From the NCBI GenBank assembly GCA_002397155.1, contig DGZR01000080.1:3384-10912 (forward strand): a stretch of DNA of 7,529 nt. The letters are read 5' to 3'. This document shows, in pieces, positions 1-5,118 of this stretch. The stretch comes from Firmicutes bacterium UBA4975. Its GTDB lineage: Bacteria; Bacillota; Proteinivoracia; UBA4975. The notes under the pieces are model-generated. The model was not told the DNA's origin. It ran no database searches and saw only the letters and a program-made list of their open reading frames with translations. Position 1 is the first letter of the stretch. Every line of letters starts with the position of its first letter. The translations under genes and the position numbers were made by a program.

Positions 1-928
1 CTTCCTTGGTGGCGGCCACTTCTACCCGGGCCGGGGAAACCTGGTATTCCATGATCTTGATCTTGCCCTGGGGGGTAAAGCCCAGCATTTTATAGAGTAA
101 ACTGGTGGCCTGGCTGGCGGCATCGGCATAGAGGACCGCTTGGGTAAAGCCCCTGTGCTCAAGGTGGTTCAGAGTTTCTTTCAGCATTCGGCGGCCAAAG
201 CCCCGACCCCGGCCCCCCGAGGAAGAAGCGGGGGCATTGATTCTGACCAAGCCGAGATCGGCGTCCAGCACCCAGTAGAAGAGAGCGGCCAGGGCCTCCT
301 CCTCCACCAGCCCCAAGCGAAAAGCCGCCCCGTCATACCCGGGAGCGCTTTGCAAGCGCTCTAGGCAAGGGAGATCGAAGGGAGGCAAGTTGTAAAATAC
401 CGAAAGTCCCTGGTTGAAGATTTCAATCCAGGACTGTTGGTAGTGGGGAGCGTCGGCCAGGGAAATCACGCTAAAGTTTTCCGCCCGTTCCTGGACCGGG
501 GGCAGATTGCCCAGGGCGGCCCGCATTTCCACCTGTTCCCGCACAACCCGAAAACCCCAGGTAGCTTGAATGTTTGAGTTCTCTTTTGCCGCGGTGCGCA
601 GAACCGGAGCGCCGGGCACTAAGGACTGAGCCAGCTCAAGACAGCGCTGCCAAAAGACATTCCATTCTCCCCGGGGCAAAGCCCGGTCGGCCTGGATATA
701 CGCGTAGAGCAGGTTGGGCTGCAGCTTTTCCAGGGAGACAAAGTAGGCACAGGCCAATAGCTTGTCGGCACCCCGGAGCAGGAGACAGGACTGTTCGGGG
801 TCGGGCTGGTACAGCGAGAAAAGCTGCTGGTAATGGGGTATCCAGCCGTCGACCTGCTCCACCTCAGGGTGAAACAACCTTATCACCCGGGGCAGATATT
901 CTTTTCGATAGAAAATTATCTCACCCAT
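1..928 (-). CDS. GNAT-family N-acetyltransferase, 3' end beyond the window
   Basis: This gene encodes a probable acetyl-CoA-dependent N-acetyltransferase; the acceptor is unknown. The reading frame is open from an ATG at 928 to the left edge (309 codons, no stop reached), so the C-terminus is missing, though probably only a short tail. The C-terminal half (about residues 150-295) carries the GNAT acetyl-CoA pyrophosphate-binding motif, R-G-R-G-F-G at 240-245 followed by a helix (RRMLKETL), and the later motif LLYKMLGFTPQGK (278-290), typical of the last GNAT helix and strand. The N-terminal half (1-145) ends in a weak copy of the same pattern (KENSNIQATWGFRVVREQVEM, about 115-135), suggesting a tandem-GNAT architecture with a degenerate first domain. 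The start is supported by a G-rich ribosome site (GGGGGGG at 938-944, 9 nt upstream). It is divergent from the methyltransferase gene, and the AT-rich stretch at about 945-985 probably holds its promoter. I am confident of the family, not of the substrate. Confidence 0.85.
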   Translation of the reverse strand, partial: MGEIIFYRKEYLPRVIRLFHPEVEQVDGWIPHYQQLFSLYQPDPEQSCLLLRGADKLLACAYFVSLEKLQPNLLYAYIQADRALPRGEWNVFWQRCLELAQSLVPGAPVLRTAAKENSNIQATWGFRVVREQVEMRAALGNLPPVQERAENFSVISLADAPHYQQSWIEIFNQGLSVFYNLPPFDLPCLERLQSAPGYDGAAFRLGLVEEEALAALFYWVLDADLGLVRINAPASSSGGRGRGFGRRMLKETLNHLEHRGFTQAVLYADAASQATSLLYKMLGFTPQGKIKIMEYQVSPARVEVAATKE

Positions 929-1090
929 ACTTCGCCACCCCCCCAAGTATTACAATTACATTTCAACATAAAAAGATAGATTCCTGCTTGGAGGGGGAAT
1001 AATAGACAATTTCTCTAGGATTCTCCTGTTTTCGGGTGTGTAAACCGGGGCAAGAACCGGGGCGGCAAATAGCAATTCCCCCCCCTCCTC

Positions 1091-1099
1091 TGATATAAT
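1091..1099 (+). promoter_or_regulatory. Extended -10 promoter for the methyltransferase gene
   Basis: The sequence TGaTATAAT is a perfect extended -10 element (TGn plus the consensus TATAAT at 1094-1099). It lies in the divergent intergenic region, 65 bp before the GTG start at 1164. No good -35 hexamer is present at 16-18 bp spacing (AGCAAT at 17 bp), which fits an extended -10 type vegetative promoter that does not rely on a -35. Transcription would start near 1106, giving a leader of about 58 nt. This is inferred from sequence match only. Confidence 0.6.
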
Positions 1100-1110
1100 A
1101 CAGGCCGATA

Positions 1111-1135
1111 TAGCCATCCTTGATTGGGTGGGCTA
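1111..1135 (+). other. Possible hairpin in the 5' leader of the methyltransferase mRNA
   Basis: TAGCC (1111-1115) pairs with GGCTA (1131-1135). After a one-base bulge (G1130) the stem continues with ATCC (1116-1119) pairing GGGT (1126-1129, one G-U pair), leaving a six-base loop TTGATT. It sits just after the predicted transcription start and before the AAGGGGG ribosome site (1151-1157), and is followed by A-rich sequence rather than a T-tract, so it is not a terminator. It could stabilise the leader or be chance; a 9-bp imperfect stem is not strong evidence. Confidence 0.25.
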
Positions 1136-1163
1136 AAAGAAGAATATAAAAAGGGGGAATCCC

Positions 1164-1946
1164 GTGGAACTGTACTTTGGCCTGGCCAAGGAACTCCTGG
1201 CTAAGGGGCTGGCAGAGGAAACTCAGTCCTACGACGAAAATAATACCTACGACACGGCCATCCATTTCACCGCCGACCTGGACTTTTACTTAGGCCTGGC
1301 CAAGAGACAAAAGGGGCCGATTCTGGACATCGGCTGCGGCACCGGCCGGGTCCTTCTCCCCTTGCTCCGGGCGGGCCACCGGGTGGTGGGGATGGACCTG
1401 TCCCCCCATATGCTGGACCTGGCCCGACAAAAAGCGCGCCGGGCCGGCTTTACCCCGGAACTCTACCGGGGGGACATGCGGGACTTTTCCCTGGAGGAGG
1501 AATTTTCCCTCATCCTCATTCCCTACTTCGCCATGATCTACATGACCACCGATGAAGAGCGCAGCCGGGTCATCGAGGGCTGCCGCCGCCACCTGGCCCC
1601 CGGGGGAATGCTGGCCTTTGACTTTGATGCCGGTAGGGGCGAGCCGGGCCTGGGCAAGCCCTGGCTGGGATTCCAGACCGTGGAGGCCGACGGGGTGGTG
1701 GTGCAAACCGTCCAGATCAACCAACTGACCCAGGACTTGCGGGTGGTGAACATAGTGACTTACCGCTTTCGCGGCCCCCACTCCCGGATTGAAGTTAGCG
1801 CCAGTGTGGAGGCCTCAATTTCCGCCTCTCGCCTAGCAAAGCTTTTGGAAGCAGGCGGCTTTACCGTGCAGGGCCTTTACCGGGACTATACCTACGCCCC
1901 TTACTCCGGCGGGGAAGAATGCGTCGTCGTCGCTCTGAAGAGTTAA
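1164..1946 (+). CDS. Class I SAM-dependent methyltransferase
   Basis: This is a soluble 260-residue protein predicted to transfer a methyl group from S-adenosylmethionine; the acceptor cannot be told from sequence. The Rossmann-fold SAM-binding signature is clear: motif I ILDIGCGTGR (53-62), the post-I strand ending in acidic D78 (VVGMDLS, 74-80), motif II around FSLILIPYFAMIYM (114-127), and LAPGGMLAFDFD (144-155). It resembles the small-molecule or general methyltransferases of the Methyltransf_11/25 type. The C-terminal part (170-260) is a beta-rich region typical of this group and ends in an intact strand (EECVVVALKS). The GTG start is chosen because AAGGGGG (1151-1157) lies 6 nt upstream and the alignment-worthy domain needs no further extension. 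It has its own promoter (1091-1099), is divergent from the acetyltransferase and convergent with feoB, so it is most likely monocistronic. No neighbour suggests a pathway. Confidence 0.9.
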   Translation: MELYFGLAKELLAKGLAEETQSYDENNTYDTAIHFTADLDFYLGLAKRQKGPILDIGCGTGRVLLPLLRAGHRVVGMDLSPHMLDLARQKARRAGFTPELYRGDMRDFSLEEEFSLILIPYFAMIYMTTDEERSRVIEGCRRHLAPGGMLAFDFDAGRGEPGLGKPWLGFQTVEADGVVVQTVQINQLTQDLRVVNIVTYRFRGPHSRIEVSASVEASISASRLAKLLEAGGFTVQGLYRDYTYAPYSGGEECVVVALKS

Positions 1947-1966
1947 AAAAAGTCTCCGTTGGAGAC
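1945..1966 (-). terminator. Intrinsic terminator of feoB, possibly bidirectional
   Basis: The stem GTCTCC/GGAGAC (1952-1957 and 1961-1966, 3-base loop) is followed, in the minus-strand direction, by seven T (complement of A1945-1951). It lies 7 nt after the feoB stop. In the plus direction the same hairpin is followed by AGACCTTTTAT, a weaker T-tract, so it may also stop transcripts of the convergent methyltransferase gene, whose TAA stop (1944-1946) overlaps the T-tract. The stem is short (6 bp). Confidence 0.65.
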
Positions 1967-1973
1967 AGACCTT

Positions 1974-3755
1974 TTATAGGACCAGGTTGAGCAGGCCGCC
2001 CACCGCCAGGGCGGTGAGGACGGAACTGAACCAGACGGCCAGGGCCATGAGCAGTCCCTGCTCCTTGACGGTGACCAGCAGGGTGGCGATACAGGGCACA
2101 AACAGGGTCAGGGTCATCAGGGCGATAAAGCGCTGGGCCGGAGCCAGGGCCAGGGCCATTAGCCCGGCGGCGCCAAAGTCCCGCCGGATCATCCCCAGGA
2201 TAAAAGAACTCACCACCTGGGGGGGCAAGCCCAGCCAGCCCCGGGTCCAGGGGGCCAAGGTCAGCTCCAACCGGGCCAGGATTCCCAGGTGGTCCAAGCT
2301 CGCCACCAAGACTGCTCCCAGGGCAAAGAGGGGGATTGCGTCCCCCAGAAAGGACCAGGATTTTTTCCAGGCCTTGCGCCAAATGTTGCCCAGCCGGGGC
2401 AGGCGCAGGGGGGGCAGCTCCAAGAACAGGCCGGTAGCCTGCCCGGGCAAGAATTTGTTGAGGAGGCCGCCCACCGCCAGGAAAACCCCCATGAGGATCA
2501 AGCCATAGAGGACCAGCCAGCCCATGCCCAGGGGGACCAGCATCAGGGCGGTAATCCCCGTCTGGGCAGAACAGGGGACAGCCAGTCCCAGCAAAAAGAT
2601 CAGGATCAGCCTTTCCCGGCGGCTGGAGAGCATCCGGGTGGAGACGACGGCCATGGTGACGCAGCCGAAACCGAGGATGAGGGGGATTACCGCTCTGCCG
2701 TTCAGGCCCAGGGGGCGGAAACTGTTGTCCAGCAGCACGGCCAGACGGGGCAGGTAGCCGGAATCCTCCAAAAGAGCCAGGAGCAGGTAAAAGCTGAAGA
2801 CCAGGGGCAGGAGGAGGCCGATTGCATATGCCAGGGCCATAGTGAAAAGGCCAAAATCGCCGATCAGCACCTGGCGCAGCAGGCCGGGAGGCAGCAGCCC
2901 CCCCAGGAGCCGGACCAGCGGGGGCAGCAGCCAGCGGTTGAAGACCACCCCCTCGGTAAAATCCACAAGCTTGCCCGCCACCACCCCGCCCAAGAGCCAC
3001 CAGATCATGGCCAGAACGAGAGCGGCACTGAAAAGACCGGTCAGCCCCCCGGTCAGCCAGCGGTCCAGGCGGGAAAAGGCGGGTTTTGCCAGGGGGGGGG
3101 CGACTTGCCGATAAATTGAATTGGCCCGGATTCTAAGCTCGGCGCTCTCTTCTTGCCGCCGGGGGCTTTTTTTTTCTTTTTTTAGCAAGGACTCCAGAGC
3201 CAGGGCCAGTTCGGCCATGCCTTCGCCCTTCACCGCCGTTGCCGGGATCACGGGAACGTGTAAAAGGGCCTCCAGCTTGGCCAGATCGAGAAATAGTCCC
3301 CCGTTCCGGGCCTCGTCCATCATGTTCACAACGACGACCAGGGGCAGCCCCCGGTCCAAGAGCTGCAGGGTCAAAAACAAATCACGGCTGAGGCGGGTGG
3401 CGTCCACCACGTTGACGGCCAGGTCGGCCTGGGCGAGCAGGGCCTCTGCCAGCTTTTCTTCTTCATTGGCCCCGGCCAGGCCGTACACTCCCGGGGTGTC
3501 GGTCAGGGGATTGCCCCGCCACTTGCCCCGGCTGACCTCCACTGTGGTCCCGGGAAAGTTGGAGACTTCGGCGTACTTCTTGGCCAGACTCATGAAGACG
3601 ACGGATTTGCCCACATTGGGATTGCCGACCAGGACTATCTCTTTGGCCCCCGCCGGGGCGAGATTTGTATGCCCCGGGCAATCTTTCCCCCCACCGCCAC
3701 CATCTGCCCGCCCCGGCCCAGGATGACCGGGCCGTTGGCTTTTCGGGCTACGCAA
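1974..3755 (-). CDS. feoB: FeoB-type ferrous iron transporter (GTPase plus gate membrane domain)
   Basis: Predicted inner-membrane Fe(II) importer with an N-terminal GTP-binding domain. Numbering from the TTG at 3755, the G motifs are complete: G1 GNPNVGKS (44-51), G2 region NFPGTTVE (66-73), G3 DTPG (86-89), G4 NMMD (144-147) and a G5-like PATAVKG (171-177). A charged linker follows, then about nine or more hydrophobic segments from residue 238 to the end. First gate motif: EDSGYLPR (330-337), GFGC (362-365), PCSAQ (394-398). Second gate: GMIRRDF (521-527) and VPCIAT (553-558). At 593 residues it is shorter than the roughly 700-770 of E. coli-type FeoB. The start is uncertain. TTG 3755 is the only ATG/GTG/TTG upstream of G1; it lies inside feoA and adds a 39-residue Gly/Pro-rich tail. 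The recognisable domain begins at about 3638, where only ATA is available, overlapping the feoA stop. Second gene of feoAB. Confidence 0.9.
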   Translation of the reverse strand: MRSPKSQRPGHPGPGRADGGGGGKDCPGHTNLAPAGAKEIVLVGNPNVGKSVVFMSLAKKYAEVSNFPGTTVEVSRGKWRGNPLTDTPGVYGLAGANEEEKLAEALLAQADLAVNVVDATRLSRDLFLTLQLLDRGLPLVVVVNMMDEARNGGLFLDLAKLEALLHVPVIPATAVKGEGMAELALALESLLKKEKKSPRRQEESAELRIRANSIYRQVAPPLAKPAFSRLDRWLTGGLTGLFSAALVLAMIWWLLGGVVAGKLVDFTEGVVFNRWLLPPLVRLLGGLLPPGLLRQVLIGDFGLFTMALAYAIGLLLPLVFSFYLLLALLEDSGYLPRLAVLLDNSFRPLGLNGRAVIPLILGFGCVTMAVVSTRMLSSRRERLILIFLLGLAVPCSAQTGITALMLVPLGMGWLVLYGLILMGVFLAVGGLLNKFLPGQATGLFLELPPLRLPRLGNIWRKAWKKSWSFLGDAIPLFALGAVLVASLDHLGILARLELTLAPWTRGWLGLPPQVVSSFILGMIRRDFGAAGLMALALAPAQRFIALMTLTLFVPCIATLLVTVKEQGLLMALAVWFSSVLTALAVGGLLNLVL

Positions 3756-3868
3756 TAGACCTCTTCCCCCTCTCCCATCCCCAAACAGTCTGCTTGCCGC
3801 CTAGCCAGCGGATCCTTTATTTTGAGAACGAGGTAACGCTTGCCGGGAAATGCCGAAAGCAAATTCAC
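3635..3868 (-). CDS. feoA: FeoA small SH3-like protein of ferrous iron transport
   Basis: This 77-residue cytoplasmic protein, close to the usual FeoA size of about 75, is thought to act with FeoB in Fe(II) uptake. The fold pattern is visible: an early strand GKRYLVLKI (9-17), the CLGMGEGEEV turn (28-37; LGl.xG is the typical FeoA motif), ANGPVILGRGG (44-54; the GPv element), and the last strands QMVAVGGKIARGIQIS (55-70), which match the FeoA ending. The domain is therefore complete in this frame. The start is GTG 3868, with GGGGAGGT ending 5 nt upstream. It overlaps the feoB frame: FeoB can only start inside this gene or at an ATA that shares bases with the TAG stop, so the two are probably translationally coupled. 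The 84-nt gap to the upstream ATP-grasp gene holds two hairpins. I saw no convincing Fur- or DtxR-like operator. Confidence 0.88.
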   Translation of the reverse strand: MNLLSAFPGKRYLVLKIKDPLARRQADCLGMGEGEEVYCVARKANGPVILGRGGQMVAVGGKIARGIQISPRRGPKR

Positions 3869-3907
3869 AGTCTACCTCCCCAAAGTCCATTTTTGCTATC
3901 GTTATTC

Positions 3908-3923
3908 AAAGGGATCGCCCTTT
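3908..3923 (-). repeat. Small inverted repeat between the ATP-grasp gene and feoA
   Basis: AAAGGG (3908-3913) and CCCTTT (3918-3923) form a 6-bp palindromic stem with a 4-base loop, about 40 nt upstream of the feoA start. It follows the 13-bp hairpin with only 4 bases between them. It may be part of a composite terminator or a regulatory site in the feoA leader; neither role is shown by the sequence. Confidence 0.35.
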
Positions 3924-3927
3924 ATAA

Positions 3928-3957
3928 CCTAAAGCCAGGGTCTCCCCTGGCTTTAGG
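3928..3957 (-). terminator. Strong hairpin at the end of the ATP-grasp gene, likely terminator
   Basis: A perfect 13-bp inverted repeat, CCTAAAGCCAGGG (3928-3940) and its complement (3945-3957), has a 4-base loop. The TAA stop of the ATP-grasp gene (3953-3955) is inside the stem. The minus-strand sequence after it is TTATAAAGGG, a poor T-tract, so this may be a partial terminator, a 3' mRNA stabiliser or a processing site rather than an efficient stop. A second 6-bp hairpin lies immediately downstream. Confidence 0.55.
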
Positions 3958-5023
3958 CCACCTGGCCCCCCCGGCTCAAGCTGACCAGTTTTTCCTTGGC
4001 CGCCGCCACCGGCTCCGACAGTTCCGCCGCCAAGCCGCTGCGCTTCAGGCCGTAGTACAGCACCAAATTGATAAAGCCATAGTAGTCCACGTTCACCGCC
4101 GCCGTCATCCGGGCCAAGGAGCTGGCCCGGCCCAGGGAGGGCGTGCCGTTGACGTCGATTACATACAGTTGGCCCTCTCCGTCGGCCTTAAAATCGATGC
4201 GGACCACATCAGCACAGCCCAGGGCGGCATAGGCCTTAAGAGAAATATCCCGCAGAGGAGGATACCGGCCATCCTGGGGAGAGACGATCGCCAAGGCTAC
4301 TTTGTCCATAGACTCGGCCTTTTTCACTGCCGTCGAACGGACGAGGCAGTGGGGAAAGGCCACCGGTGGCAGGACCACCGGATTGCCGTTGCCGATTACC
4401 CCCACGGTGTACTCGACCCCCGGCAAGAACTCTTCGACGACCAGGCTGATTGGCCCCAAGAGATCATAGAGCTCTTCCATCCGCCGGACCAGTTCTCCCG
4501 GGCTCCTGACCACCGAAGCCTCGTCGATGCCCACGCTGTTCCCCCCTCCGGCAGGTTTGACAAAGAGGGGGTACTTCTCGTTGGCCCCGGCAAAAGCCCG
4601 GGCGGCCGCCGGGTCGGCCAGGGGCTGGTTCCAGGGGACCCGCACCCCGGCCCGGCTGAGGGCCCCATAGGTCAGCTCCTTGTGCCGGCACAGCTCCATC
4701 GACGCTGCCGGGGAATGGGAGCTGGGAATGCCCAGCTCGGCTAAAGATTGCCGGACCAGGGCGGCGCCGGTGCCGTCGTAGAGGGTGGCTGGGCTGTCCA
4801 AAAATCCCTCGGCAATGACCAGGGCAAAATCTGGCTTACCCGCGCGAAAGCGCTGCTCCAACTGCCGCCGGGACTGGAGGTTAATCGACATCACCTGGTA
4901 GCCGCCAAAGTAGAGGGCTTCTTCCACGGATTCCACCGTCCGCCTGGTGGAACACTCGCTGTACACACCCTTTCGCTCAACCGTGGGCACCCAATTGTAG
5001 ATAAAGGCTATCTTGCCCGCCAT
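3953..5023 (-). CDS. ATP-grasp ligase of the D-Ala-D-Ala ligase-like type, substrate unknown
   Basis: A soluble 356-residue protein predicted to activate a carboxylate with ATP and join it to an amine or similar nucleophile. N-terminal domain (1-110): AFIYNW, then AEGF (71-74) and LAELGIPSSHSPAASMELCRHKELT (94-118), which parallels the Ddl stretch ending in PYTGS...dK. ATP-grasp core: PLFVKPAGGGNSVGI (152-166, ATP-binding lysine and Gly-rich loop), VVEEFLPGVEYTVGVIGNG (195-213), VVRIDF (273-278) and VIDVNGTPSLG (288-298), the metal-binding end. Compared with canonical Ddl, the E-x-N is D-V-N (290-292) and the following P-G is P-S, so a true D-Ala-D-Ala ligase is doubtful. Start ATG 5023 has GGAGGAGG 6 nt upstream; a GTG at 5029 in the same frame is too close to it. 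Terminators lie on both sides, so it is probably its own transcription unit. No neighbour reveals the substrate. Confidence 0.82.
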   Translation of the reverse strand: MAGKIAFIYNWVPTVERKGVYSECSTRRTVESVEEALYFGGYQVMSINLQSRRQLEQRFRAGKPDFALVIAEGFLDSPATLYDGTGAALVRQSLAELGIPSSHSPAASMELCRHKELTYGALSRAGVRVPWNQPLADPAAARAFAGANEKYPLFVKPAGGGNSVGIDEASVVRSPGELVRRMEELYDLLGPISLVVEEFLPGVEYTVGVIGNGNPVVLPPVAFPHCLVRSTAVKKAESMDKVALAIVSPQDGRYPPLRDISLKAYAALGCADVVRIDFKADGEGQLYVIDVNGTPSLGRASSLARMTAAVNVDYYGFINLVLYYGLKRSGLAAELSEPVAAAKEKLVSLSRGGQVA

Positions 5024-5093
5024 TGCCACCCTCCTCCGTTCATAGTAAGCTACTTAAATCTATTCGCTGGCAAGGGACAATATCCTTTTGCCT

Positions 5094-5118
5094 AAAAAAA
5101 ACCTGCGCCGAGCGCAGG
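5094..5118 (-). terminator. Intrinsic terminator of the ABC exporter operon
   Basis: The GC-rich stem CCTGCGC/GCGCAGG (5102-5108 and 5112-5118, 3-base loop CGA) abuts the TAG stop of the exporter gene (5119-5121). In the minus-strand direction it is followed by eight T (complement of A5094-5101). This is a textbook factor-independent terminator and separates the exporter operon from the ATP-grasp gene. That gene must then have a promoter within 5030-5093, though I could not pick a convincing -35/-10 pair there. Confidence 0.85.

Noticed and set aside
574..1265. Open frames at 574-1002 (plus) and 963-1265 (minus)
   Set aside because: The first is antisense to the acetyltransferase; the second covers the divergent intergenic region and the methyltransferase start. 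Neither has a plausible protein pattern.
3683..3694. Programmed -1 frameshift at G GGG GGA making a FeoA-FeoB fusion
   Set aside because: The heptamer fits the slippery pattern, but a shift there would replace the last conserved FeoA strand (KIARGIQIS). It is kept only as an alternative in the junction finding.
1987..3726. Several long plus-strand open frames opposite feoB (1987-2508, 2289-3119, 3121-3726)
   Set aside because: They are antisense to a gene with clear FeoB motifs. Their translations are low-complexity, rich in Gln/Gly/Arg/Pro, as expected from GC-rich DNA with few stop codons.
3869..3927. Fur or DtxR-type iron operator upstream of feoA
   Set aside because: TTAGGTTATAAAGG resembles half of a DtxR-type site, but the second half is missing, and no Fur-like palindrome is present.
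3665..4744. A 359-codon plus-strand open frame opposite feoA and the ATP-grasp gene
   Set aside because: It has no recognisable domain and spans two real genes plus a terminator hairpin; the opposite strand has conserved motifs and good ribosome sites.
5030..5093. Promoter for the ATP-grasp gene (TTGTCC or TTGCCA as -35, TACTAT or TTAAGT as -10)
   Set aside because: No pair combines good hexamers with 16-18 bp spacing. A promoter is expected here, but I cannot place it.
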